A stretch of 64,000 nucleotides of DNA, from NCBI RefSeq assembly GCF_001039355.2, contig NW_019775514.1, positions 261,926 through 325,925 of the forward strand, given 5' to 3'. Every line of letters starts with the position of its first letter. Within the stretch, counting starts at the first letter, position 1. The notes under the pieces are model-generated. The model was not told the DNA's origin and ran no database searches. It saw only the letters and a list, made by a program, of their open reading frames with translations. The translations under genes and the position numbers were made by a program. This stretch comes from Lingula anatina (lineage: Eukaryota; Brachiopoda; Lingulata; Lingulida; Lingulidae). Positions 10,651 through 22,577 of the stretch are shown here, one piece after another.

Positions 10651-13473
10651 TCACAAAAAGTAATCAGGTTGTGGTTTCTTTGATGGAATTCCTCTTGTGT
10701 CCTAAAAATAAAAAGTCCAAAAATAAAATTTGCACTCCAAATCTTACTTCTTGCACAAAAAATTCACATTCAAGAACTCTATGTTATATTCATCACTTGT
10801 CAAAAATAAGTTTAGTCTAAACTAAATGCATCAAAAACAGGTTGCAGTTTCTAAAATAGTACAACTGGTTTTTCTATCCAGACAGACCTAACTAAAACAT
10901 GGGAGACACTTGCTAATCTAGAATATGTGTACATTTGTAAGGTGAGGTTTAAAATTTTGTACTATTCATTGCAGTAGCTTTACCTGTGGTGCAGCCTCAA
11001 ATATTGTATAATCCCGCTGCAGGTGTTCATCTAATTCTAATATGGCGGCAACATTACCACATCTGAAATAATGAAACAAAAACATGAAACTTGACAAAGG
11101 TTCTTGTTATTGAGATATTTTACCAGGACACTGAGACAACTCCATGCATGTTTATTTACAGCAGAGCGTGACTGCTTTCTAAATTTGAATCAAAGTGATC
11201 TATTACATTTCCCAAAACAATTTTTCACAAGTGGGATTTAAAAAAGATATTTTAATAACTCTATAAGCCAATTTTATAGCAGACTTCATTTTGGTGAACA
11301 GCCTAAAATGACAATTCTTAAAATCGCAATATACAGGATGAGGTGCTTTAAATTCATTTTATCAACATCTATGAATTTTTTTGTTAATTCCGAGGAAAAA
11401 AAGAATTGAAAACTTTTATTTTCAAAAAAGTTTCAGAAATGATTTAACTGGCTTTTTTCTTTACTTTGTACTATCTATTTTAATATATTAATATTTTAAC
11501 TGTCTACATATTTACTTACATTGTACCATCATTATTAATATCTTAATATCTTAACTGTCTATTTATTTATTAACTTTATTAATCTTATTCTGTTAATTTT
11601 ACCTCTGTAAAGCCTACTGAACATTTTGTATGGATTTTAGATTATAAATAAATATTATTATCATCTTTCCAACTACCATTACCTACCTGTAACAATAGTT
11701 AGGTGCTGACCATACAGTAAGAACAGTCTCATTGAAATGCCATTTGTAGCCTTCCATCACCAGCTGATGTGCTCTACATATGAGATCTACATTGTTGGCA
11801 GCATTAAACTGGGCCACCACATCACTTCCAAATAAATAACCAGCACCACGGGGACTAACACCCCAGCCCAGGGTATCTGCAACAAAGGATTTATCATTGA
11901 TCTTTTACTGAGAAATGTGGGTAAAAAAGTTTATAAAAGTACATGGCCAATATGAATACTCAAGTACACATTAATGTCAAACTAATCACATCTGACAATT
12001 TGGTTATAGGGTTCTTACTTAAATACATCTGAACACAAGTTTAAACAAATACTGAAGTTCTATCTTATGAGGCGTTTCAAGACCTACCTTCAGGGTCTGA
12101 CCATAGCAAGTCACACATAGGTCCATCATGGGGAACTTCTTGCTTTCTGTCAATTGCTCTGATTTGATCTAATGTCTGAATGGACGGTGACAGACCCCCA
12201 TGGACACAGAAGATCTGGAAATGTGTAGTTTTTAAAAAGTGACATCAGTTAAAATATATACAACCACAAAAGAAACACTTCAAATAATGATTTGTTGATG
12301 TCCAATGCAGGTCTTTCTTCTGATGATCTGATCTTGCCACTTCCCTTATATCTATTTAACTCAAAGAAAGTATAGATTTTAACAATATAAGTAACCAATT
12401 CAGTTGAGCTTTAAAATGTCACTGGTCACATGATATGAAGACTGTGTGGAAAAAATGATATACAGTACAATACTAATATGCAATATGCAAGAGGAAAAAA
12501 ACTAATACAATCACACCTCTTTTCAAATGGAAAGACACAAGGGATCACTATTTACAAGTAATGTCACAACAGGTATCTGCATGCTGGATTCTTTTTTATT
12601 TTATTTATTTTTTCATTCAATAACTTTATTAATTTACTTATACACTTTTTTATTGGGGGGGAGGGGGGTGCAATAACTTCCATCTATGGATTACACAAAA
12701 GGTAATACATACCTTTCCATCAATGATTGCTGAAAGACTTAAATAGTCAAAAATTTCTGTACAATATCTCCAAACTGTTATGGATCCATATTTCCTAAGA
12801 CATTCATCATAAAAACCATACACTTGAGTAATCTGACGACTTTCATGATTGCCTCGTATAAGCATTATCCTATCTGGATATCTTACCTGAAAGGATAAAC
12901 AATGGATTTTTAACACATATCTAAAAAAAGCTTTGGGTTGTTTCTACACAAATATTAATTCAACTTACAACAAATGAACTTTTCAAAAAATAGAAAAAAA
13001 ATCACTTACTTTTAATGCTAATAGTAATAAAAATGTCTCAACACTATAGAATCCTCGGTCCACAAAGTCTCCTAGAAACAGATAATTTGTATCTGGAACA
13101 TCTCCTCCTACTTTGAATAATTCCTTCAAGTCATAAAATTGGCCATGGATATCTCCACATACCTGAAACAGATGAGTGAATGGTTTTAAATCATCACAAT
13201 ACTGTCTCTAAACAAACAGACAGATATCATCAATGATAATAATTGCTTTCACACTACAACACACCAGATTTTAAAGTTTAAGATGTAAAAATAATCTGAA
13301 TGTTCAAGGAATATTTAACTTACTGTGACTGGTGAATCAACTCTCTGTACATTACTTTCTTCCACTAAAATTTCTCTTGCTTTGGCACATAATGCTTTCA
13401 CTTCACTTTCTTTGATAATTTCACATCGGCGGAGCTGCTCTATCTGTCGATCTAAATCACTTGTGTCAGACAT
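10651..13473 (-). CDS. PPP4C: protein phosphatase 4 catalytic subunit (copy A)
   Basis: This is the catalytic subunit of the PP4 Ser/Thr phosphatase, which works with regulatory subunits in DNA repair, centrosome function and signalling. Seven coding exons join in frame to 307 residues, the length of human PPP4C: 13473-13324, 13162-13010, 12886-12713, 12214-12088, 11876-11687, 11062-10984 and 10701-10651. The PPP metal-site motifs are GDIHGQ (53-58), GDFVDRG (81-87) and RGNHE (112-116). The C-terminus is DYFL, the PP2A-family tail whose terminal leucine is carboxymethylated. The N-terminus [12 protein letters not shown] and the [13 protein letters not shown] segment identify PP4 rather than PP2A or PP6. 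The start is the ATG before SDTSDLDRQ; an open frame continues upstream to 13539 but is not conserved. FLOT2 lies head to head upstream. I found no amino-acid difference from copy B. Confidence 0.95.
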
Positions 13474-13896
13474 TATCCCTATAACCAAAAAACAAATACC
13501 ATGGTAAATCATGCCCATCCTGTTTGAAAACGCCCCCACATTTCACACACAGAAGCTCAGTGATACTTTTCAAAAAATTTATTAAACTTTTCACCGATCA
13601 GTTTTAAAAATGGCAATTGTATTATAAAGCCAGGCATTTCTCAAAAGTTTGAACGTCATTTATATACTAACCACACTGTTAACGACACTTTTGTTTAATT
13701 ATATGTGCAAAACGATAAAATATTTACACTCAGCTTGAGCGGATAAATCAAAAATAACAAAAAAAAAAGTGTGCTACCGTAACTGCTTTTTCTTGCAAAT
13801 TCTGCCGCTGATATAATTTATGACGAATGAATTGCTGAATAGTTGTAGTGACAAATCCGTCGTTTGTCAATAAAATGCTAGATGGAAGAGCTATAC

Positions 13897-15890
13897 TACC
13901 ATGGCCCATAGGAGCCTACGCGTGCGTCTTTTAGACGCCCCTTTACATGCGAAAACGACAAGGCCTATGCCGAGTTCGTCTTTTACTACAGAGCTTTGAG
14001 AGCAGAAAATGGCATGGCTGTGTCTCTTTCGCCACTTACTGAACTCCAGAGATGCGAGATTGACACGACCCATGTCGCGTTTGTCTCTCAAAAGACACTG
14101 TTTGTTACTTTCAGCCAATTAATTTGAAACAGAAGGACCGTCTTAAAACCCTTTATATTTGAATCCTTGAAAATAAAAATATGAGGCCATATAATTATTA
14201 CAAGCAATTAGCCACACTGTTATCTAGATAGCACTAAATTATGATGGGATTCAAATGAAAAAAATGTTTTGGGACAGCACAACACTGTTTCAAATTAATT
14301 GGATTTGACATATAAGAGTTGGCTGAAAGTAACATGAGCCCTTTAGGTTAATAGGGTTTCAACTGACCCATGTCCAATAGTACATGTCGCGCGCGTCTGT
14401 GTGGAGATAGATTTTGTTGGAGGTTTGTAAAAGTTGAAAGCGACATGACTCTAAGGTCACGTCAACTTCGTTTATAAGGGTCTACTTATTCAGCTGCGAA
14501 AATCACACGTAATGCCTATTTCATGTTTTATAACAGTGTCTTTTGAGAGACAAACGCGACATGGGTCGTGTTAATCTCGCATCTCTGGAGTTCAGTAAGT
14601 GGCGAAAGAGACACAGCCATGCCATTTTCGGCTCTCAAAGCTCTGTAGTAAAAGACGAACTCGGCATAGGCCTTGTCGTTTTCGCATGTAAAGGGGCGTC
14701 TAAAAGACGCACGCGTANNNNNNNNNNNNNNNNNNNNNNNNNNNNNNNNNNNNNNNNNNNNNNNNNNNNNNNNNNNNNNNNNNNNNNNNNNNNNNNNNNN
14801 NNNNNNNNNNNNNNNNNNNNNNNNNNNNNNNNNNNNNNNNNNNNNNNNNNNNNNNNNNNNNNNNNNNNNNNNNNNNNNNNNNNNNNNNNNNNNNNNNNNN
14901 NNNNNNNNNNNNNNNNNNNNNNNNNNNNNNNNNNNNNNNNNNNNNNNNNNNNNNNNNNNNNNNNNNNNNNNNNNNNNNNNNNNNNNNNNNNNNNNNNNNN
15001 NNNNNNNNNNNNNNNNNNNNNNNNNNNNNNNNNNNNNNNNNNNNNNNNNNNNNNNNNNNNNNNNNNNNNNNNNNNNNNNNNNNNNNNNNNNNNNNNNNNN
15101 NNNNNNNNNNNNNNNNNNNNNNNNNNNNNNNNNNNNNNNNNNNNNNNNNNNNNNNNNNNNNNNNNNNNNCAACAAAATCTATCTCCACACAGACGCGCGC
15201 GACATGTACTATTGGACATGGGTCAGTTGAAAGCGACATTAACCTAAATGGCTCATGTTACTTTCAGCCAATTAATTTGAAACAGAAGGACCGTCTTAAA
15301 ACCCTTTATATTTGAATCCTTGAAAATAAAAATATGAGGCCATATAATTATTACAAGCAATTAGCCACACTGTTATCTAGATAGCACTAAATTATGATGG
15401 GATTCAAATGAAAAAAATGTTTTGGGACAGCACAACACTGTTTCAAATTAATTGGATTTGACATATAAGAGTTGGCTGAAAGTAACATGAGCCCTTTAGG
15501 TTAATAGGGTTTCAACTGACCCATGTCCAATAGTACATGTCGCGCGCGTCTGTGTGGAGATAGATTTTGTTGGAGGTTTGTGAGAGTTGAAAGCGACATG
15601 ACTCTCAAGTTACGTCAACTTCGTTTATAAGGGTCTACTTATTCAGCTGCGAAAATCACACGTTATGCCTATTTCATGTTTTATAACAGTGTCATTTGAG
15701 AGACGAACGCGACATGGGTCGTGTCAATCTCTCATCTGTGGAGTTCAGTAAGTGGCGAAAGAGACACAGCCATGTCATTTTCGGCTCTCAAAGCTCTGTA
15801 GTATAAGACGAACTCGGCATAGGCCTTGTCGTTTTCGCATGTAAAGGGGCGTCTAAAAGACGCACGCGTAGGCTCCTATGGGCCATGGTA
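13897..15890. mobile_element. foldback-type transposon insertion (unit A only)
   Basis: The insertion begins TACCATGGCCCATAGGAGCC and ends with its exact reverse complement. It is flanked by the 6 bp direct repeat CTATAC (13891-13896 and 15891-15896), and unit B has a single CTATAC at the empty site near 37039. The arms are long inverted repeats: the roughly 200 bp at 13897-14105 reappear reversed at 14535-14717 and 15690-15890. A second inner palindrome centres on the TTAATTTGAAACAG block. The stretch 14101-14717 is repeated almost exactly at 15255-15870 across the gap, so the assembly here may be partly duplicated and the true length unknown. No transposase is visible. The insertion separates the PPP4C and FLOT2 starts. 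Confidence 0.75.
14718..15169. other. assembly gap (452 N)
   Basis: This is a run of unknown bases inside the foldback element, where long inverted repeats would defeat assembly. Any open frame spanning it is meaningless. Confidence 0.99.
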
Positions 15891-16499
15891 CTATACATCC
15901 GTCACATAATCGTCAGAGATATCTTTATATATCAGAATAACATCTAAAATTGCGTTAACTCTTTAAAATACTCACCAGGCAAACTAACAACTAATTTTCA
16001 TTTAAATAACCCCCGGTGTTACCACTGAGCTTGATGTCTGTCTGTTCGTCGCAGATGCTCATGACGCATAAGTAGATCGAACGTTAAAATAACGTACAAA
16101 TGGCTCATTTGGGATTAATTTGTCACTTAAGTAACATAAATCATGTAAATAAAGTTAAATGATAAGAAATAAGAATAATCAAAGGGCGGATTTCTTTTAT
16201 CATCATTGTTGTTTATATCATATAATAAGTTGCAGGTGGGATGTCATGATCGAGAAAATGAATTTTTATTTTTATCTATTATAATTTTCACCTTTGTTGT
16301 CGTTTACACATATTTTCTAATACTAGGTGTTAGAAAAGTATTCTATTCTTATCATGCTATCATTTAATATGACGCGATCACGAGTAGGCGATTGCGAAAT
16401 AACGAGAGGTCGGTCGCAGGTCGCCATTAAGAACAACAACAAAACATCTGCAAACCTCATTCTGTTTTCTTAGCTTCCATGATCTAGTAAGTTGACAGG

Positions 16500-19400
16500 A
16501 TGGGGAATATCAACACCACTGGGCCCAACGAAGCCTTGGTCATATCAGGTTGGTAAAGTTAATTCTGCATTGTCGTGCGATCGTTATTTCTGCCTGGAGA
16601 TGTTACGTCCTATCTGTAATCGACCTGAGTTTGCCCCTCCTTTTTACTACTACTGTTACTACTAGTAATATTACTATTATTATTGCAGTTAGTGCTATGC
16701 TGCGTTATTTGTAATATCATATGCGATGATCAGCGACAGCTTTTTATTCACAATTTATGGTGAATTTTGTTGGTTTACAACAGTGAAAACGAGTATGGTA
16801 CACGAATGTCCGTCTATTTTATGCGTATTTCGAAATCATCGATTTTCATGCGTATCACTATCAGGTTGTTACGATACAGTGTACTGTTTATTGGGCTTAC
16901 TCTAAGCACGTTTAAGTCAAATTCATATCTTATTTTAATTTGTTTAAGGGAGTATGAAATGATTGCTTTAGATTTGACTTAGCATTGACAACAGAAATTC
17001 ATCTCAGGGCTCTTTAGAGTGAACCCAGGGATGGTGATATTTTTTGTTTCTGTTTCAAGGCAGACAGATTTTTATTTATTAATATTGTGAAATATAAATC
17101 CAGTAATATGCACTTATTCATTAAATGAAATATGCAGTTGAACATTCAGTAATTTCCTGGACTAAATGTAGGATACATGCTGTAACTAATGGTTATTACG
17201 CAATCATCACATATTTCACCACCTGCTACTGCATCATTTGATAACTTTTTTATTGCTGTTGATTGCTGCAACAAGTGGAGGGTACTATGATATTGTATAA
17301 AACAGCAAAAATAGTGGGAAAAGAGAGAATTATACAGATATCACACAAAATGTGAGCATCACTGATATGTGTCTTTGTGGACCATTTTCGCTTGCTTCTG
17401 ACTTAATTTTCTTTTTGACAGTTTTCAGCACATGTTTAGCATTTGAGTTTATGATTATGTGTTGCTGTATTAAGGTGGCTGCTGTGGTGCACAGGAGAAG
17501 AGGACCATTATTGGAGGCTGGGGATGGGCCTGGTGTCTGGTGACAGATGTGCAAAAGTAAGAACACTATCTCAATGTGTGTGGGATCAAACTGGTGTAGT
17601 ATTCATTTTAGTTTATATAATATTCCTTTATATTCAAGGTTACAACTTAAAAATGTCCACTCTTTAGAATATTGATTCAAGAATTAACTGTACAGCTCAT
17701 TGCTGCTATACAGAGAATGGATTAGCTTTACTAATCATAATGCTATCTCATATGATATCTAAATTGAAACTTATACCTTTCAGAATAAGCTTGGAGGTGA
17801 TGACTCTCAACCCAATATGTGAGAGTGTAGAGACCTCAGAGGGTGTGCCTCTAACAGTAACTGGGGTGGCCCAGTGCAAAGTTATGACAGAACCAGAACT
17901 TCTAGCCACTGCCTGTGAACAGTTCCTGGGAAAAGATGTGAGACAGATTGAAAGTGTCATTCTACAGACTTTAGAAGGTCATTTGAGGGCCATTCTTGGT
18001 AAGGGAGTGAAATAGTCCTTTTAAAAAATGTCATATGGCAATCAGAAATATATGAGGCAGTTTCCAATACTGCCTGTGCATTGCCTAAGCTTTTTCAGTA
18101 TTTTCAATAGTATGGGTCTGTTTTTAGATGATCACTGATTACATAGATGGTGTATAAATGTATTTTAAATGCCTTGTTTTTTAGGTACCCTGAGTGTTGA
18201 GGCTATTTACCAAGACAGAGACCAGTTTGCTCAGTTGGTGAGAGAAGTAGCTTCTCCTGATGTGGGCAAGATGGGCATAGAGATTCTTAGCTTTACAATC
18301 AAAGATGTATTTGATAATGTGGAATACCTTGCTTCTCTGGGAAGAGCTCAGACAGCCAATGTAAAGAGAGATGCAGATATTGGTGTAGCTGAAGCAAACA
18401 GAGACGCTGGAATCAGAGTGAGTTGACATTTTCTTCTATCTGTATGGATTTGATCCATCCAAGTTGCTTGAATAAAATGTACTTAATTATTGTCATCATG
18501 GTAATCTCATTATCATTACTTTTTTCAGGAAGCTGAATGTGAGAAAGCACGTATGGATGTTAGATATGAAGCAGACACAAAGATCGCAGACTCATCCAGG
18601 GCATTTCAGATGCAGAAAGCTAGTTTTGATATTGAAGTCAATGCCAGGGTAAGGTGGCTCCTGTAGTATCCTGGTGTGTTGATACACTGCTGTCCTTTGT
18701 ACAATCATCTACTTCTATGGTACAATGTAGTTATCTTAACTTTGTATGCATACTTCACGAAAGCTGAATTTTAAAGTGAATGTCTAAAAAACAAACATTT
18801 TTAGTACATAATACTTGTTTGATAATTATCATAAATTTCAGAAAGCTGAGGCAGAATTGGCATATGAACTGCAGGGTGCCAAGGAAAGGCAGAGAATAAG
18901 AGCTGAAGAAATAGAGATTGAAGTTGTTGAGAGGAAAAAATTAATTGAGATTGAAGAAAAAGAAATTTTGCGTAAGGAAAATGATTTGGTTGCCACCATT
19001 AAGCGACCAGCTGAGGCTGAGGCATACAAGACGGAGGTGCTGGCAGAGGGCAAAAGGTGAAGAATTTAATTGAAACAAGGCTGGGTCGGGGTGTAAACTG
19101 GATATGTTGATTAACATATAATTGTAAAATGAGAAATAGAACATTCAAATCACATGAAAACTTGCTTTTCTGAGACAAAATTACAAGATAAACAACATGA
19201 ATTAAACCTTAGTTTGCATTATCACTTTTCAAAATAGGACCCAGACTGTTGATGTGGCCAAGGCGGAGGCTGAAAAGATCAGGCTTGTGGGTGGAGCCGA
19301 GGCTGCTGCTATTGAGGCTGTCGGCAAGGCTGAGGCTGAGAGAATGAGGCTGAAGGCTGCTGCATACAAGCAATATGGAGATGCTGCCATGCTTAGCTTG

Positions 19401-20066
19401 GTCCTTGAAACATTGCCCAAGGTATTCCTCATGATTTTGAGTTCTAAAAAGAACCTGGCTTAGATGAGCTATAGGCACTGCATGTAAATTAAATGCAAAT
19501 ATTGTGGTTTGTAAATTGTTGCTCAAAAATTTGGAAGATGTCTGTGGTAAATTATGGTCAATATCTTCTTTTTTTTTTTTATTCACTTATGAAGACAATT
19601 ATTCCGTTAATCCTTTAACAATTGCTAGAAGTTGCACAAACAATTATTTTTTCTCTTCCAGATTGCTGCTGAAGTGTCCGCTCCTCTAAGCAAGACTGAA
19701 GAAATTGTCATGATTGGTGATGATCGCACTACTGGGGAAATCAGCCGGCTGGTCAGTTCTTTACCCCCTGCAGTTTCTGCATTGACTGGAGTTGACCTAT
19801 CAAAGGTAATAAGATTGTAATTATATTGATATATAGAATTATTCTGTCACCTTTTATGCCTGCATGGCATTTCTGATGAATTATGATAATGTTAACACTG
19901 ATGTAGTTGATATACGGCTTTAGCAAAAATATGAAATCTTTGAAGATAAATACATGTTCTTGGTTTTTCCACTGTGCACAGTTTCCATCTGTTTGGACTT
20001 GGACTAAGCATAACTCCTGTTATCTTTTTATTTCAGGTTCTGAGGCAAGTCCCAGGTGCACAGTAA
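16500..20066 (+). CDS. FLOT2: flotillin-2 (copy A)
   Basis: This is a scaffold protein of membrane microdomains, used in endocytosis, adhesion and signalling. Nine coding exons join in frame to 423 residues (human 428): 16500-16548, 17475-17556, 17784-17998, 18185-18417, 18529-18648, 18842-19056, 19238-19421, 19662-19805 and 20037-20066. The N-terminus MGNINTTGPNEALVISGG has the myristoylation glycine at position 2 and is flotillin-2-like rather than flotillin-1-like. Palmitoylation cysteines C19 and C20 are kept, while the vertebrate C4 position is isoleucine. The SPFH/PHB domain covers roughly residues 30-200. The Glu/Ala-rich coiled-coil flotillin domain follows, with repeats such as AEAEKIR and KAEAERMR. 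The C-terminus VLRQVPGAQ is shorter than in vertebrates. It is divergent from PPP4C and convergent with the ANAPC7 remnant. I found no residue difference from copy B. Confidence 0.95.
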
Positions 20067-22170
20067 ATACTTCATTTCCTTAAATTCTATGGAGAGCGCA
20101 ACACACAACTGGCAGTGCAAGAAATTTGCAAGACATGACTGTTTTTCCACAAATTAGAAACTAGAATCCATCACTGGAATCCCGTTTCACTTACCTCATT
20201 GTGTGATTAGACATTTTTGTGTTAAACCAGATATTAATATATATATAGGAGCTTCTGTTTCTGATTTTTTGGTGAACTTACATGGTAAAAGCTCATTGGT
20301 ATTTGTTTTCATACAAACTCGAACTTGTATTTGATAAGAATTGCAGCTCTACTTAGAAATGAAAATCAAGAAAGTTTTTCAGATGACCTACATTAACTCA
20401 GCTCTTTATACTGAGAGCATAATTTGGTTTTTATGAAACAGAAAAAGGCTACTAGACATTCATAATCCAGCATGTTTCATTTCACAAAGTGTAGAGATGA
20501 TGAGATATTGCAATGCAGCATGTAAAAATGTTTATAGAATAATTGCCCTATATTCTAGCTGTAGTGCTGATGAAGAAAAAAATTGTTTTGATAAAATTGG
20601 CATACATGTATTATAATGTTTGAAGAGCCAGTTTTAGGAGCACTATAACTAGAATTAAGAGGCAGAATCTGCAGTGCATTCTTGTTTAGGTGTGTTCTGT
20701 ATTGTAAATATTTATTTCACTATGTAATTACTTGACACTAGTAAATTTTAGTATCCTGGAGTTAATAATCAAAGGAACTGGTGTGCAGCAAGTGTTGTTT
20801 ATATCAGTAATAAGATTTACTACATAGTAGCAGTGAAGGAGGTGCCAAACTGTCACTGTCTTGATATAAGAGTTATGTTAACTATGCTAAAATCATGGCA
20901 GGATTTTAGAATGCAAATAGCATTTAAATGTCAGGCATTATTTTCACAAAGAAATTGCTTTACAAAATGTAATAGCAGTTCTTGATAAACCAGAGGGTAT
21001 TTTTCAAACAAAGCAAATTAACTACACAGCCCGTCTTTATTCAGCAATTGTGCAAAAATAGACTTTACATGTATATATACTCAAATAGGACTATCTAGAT
21101 CAATATCACTATGTTCAATGGCAGCATTTGCTTGTTTAAGGAAAAGAATGGGGCCTTATCATTCAAACTGGTAACTTGAGGTTTTTATTTTTGAAACGTT
21201 GGAACCCCTCTCCACCCCCTCCCCATTTGTTTATTATCTTTTGTTCTTTATTGTTAAGTTATATTTTATTACATTAGTAATGTAATACATTGGGCTTTTT
21301 ATTTGTCTACAATGTATTTTATACCATAGTAGTTAATTGCATTTTTATCATTCATGTTTATGTTTGGCACTTTGCCATTTCCAAGTAAAATACCAAAGCC
21401 AGCGTATCTTTTTTTAAGTAAATGATTGTGTTGGCCCACTTTTGTCATGTAATTCCTATATGTAAGTAGATCAATGTTCAAAGGACAGAAGCTTTCAAAT
21501 GTATTCCCCTCCTTCCCCACAAACTTCTGACCTCTTAGCACATTAAATTACCCAGAGGCAAGCGTTTTCTGGAAAGTTATAACTGAGACCATTTATGATT
21601 GCTTTAACCCACTTTATATTCTCCTTGTAATCAGTATTGCTCCTCAGCAGTTAAGTATTCTACTAATATCCTTAAAAGAGAAAACTGAATTAACAGTTCT
21701 CGTTGTAAAGCATGCAAGTTTTTAAACAAATTTCTTATTTTTTCAGTGAATTTGTATTTTAGAAATTGTTGTTAGTTTGTAATTGTATTACATGTAATTT
21801 CCGTAGAAATAAACGTACCCAAGATAAAAAGATAACTTTTTTATTTCTTAAACATTACTGTAAAACATCAGGTATTTTTTATTTTTACAACTGGGCTGAA
21901 TCAGTTCTGCAGAAAACTTAAAATGACTGAAAAATTGGCAGTGGACATGAAGTCTATTTTTCATATGTCATACATCAGAACCAAGATGTACCCGATTATT
22001 CATATATCAAGGTGTACACTGGTTCTTTTTGTTCTTTACATACATATTCCTCCTTCACTCAGCATTCTCATATATTTATATACAAAATATCAAAATGTAT
22101 TTAAGTGGGATAAGCTATCTGAGGATGTAGGGAAGTCCTCCCCATTCCTGTCAGGTTCTCCTCTCCTATG
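20067..22170. other. FLOT2 3' UTR and flank (unit A)
   Basis: This non-coding stretch is nearly identical to 41226-43304. The first 1.7 kb after the stop is unusually well kept for non-coding DNA, consistent with a long 3' UTR. An AATAAA at 21808-21813 is a good candidate for its poly(A) signal. The 80-residue minus-strand frame at 21299-21541 is broken by indels in unit B and is not a gene. Confidence 0.5.
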
Positions 22171-22577
22171 CTAGCTGTATCCACTGACATCAGACCAGGC
22201 ACTCTCAACATCACTGCCATCAAGGTCCATCTGAGGAGAAGATAATGTATGAAAGTTATTTCTAAAAATATTCAAGTAAATTAAAAAAAATTAAAGAATA
22301 GTTGATAATAAACTCAACAAATTATACATTTTAGCAAAAGTAAATTGTGCAATAGCAGACAGCTGATCGTTTCATTCAAAGAAATATTTTATTTCTGTTT
22401 TTTAGCATAAATCTCATAGGTCTGAATATTTTGAAAAGGTAACAAGTTGGCTTTACATCATTGTCTGTCCCATCCATGTCCTCTACTTCCAGGTCGTAAG
22501 CACTCTCCAGTCCCACTTCTGTGTTCTTTTCCACACGCTCCATTCCTTCACGGGCTTGCTTGTTGCCAGGGTCAAGA
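22171..22577 (-). pseudogene. ANAPC7: ANAPC7 remnant: last two exons only
   Basis: Two minus-strand exons, 22577-22457 and 22230-22171 (ending in TAG), match the last two exons of the full ANAPC7 gene at 43305-43709, with splice sites and reading frame intact. The similarity ends at 22668 inside the next intron, and no upstream exon follows to the right. The remnant cannot make APC7. It marks where the duplication, or the haplotype contig, was cut. Confidence 0.85.

Noticed and set aside
13474-13539. N-terminal extension of PPP4C upstream of [10 protein letters not shown]
   Set aside because: The extra residues are unlike PP4 proteins, and the conserved start gives exactly the family length; in unit B the same upstream stretch carries an indel.
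14528-15247. Several 180-230 residue open frames
   Set aside because: They consist mostly of unknown residues because they run across the 452 N gap inside a foldback element.
18838-19586. Minus-strand frames over FLOT2 exons (also 40002-40690)
   Set aside because: They are antisense shadows of the low-complexity Glu/Ala coiled-coil exons.
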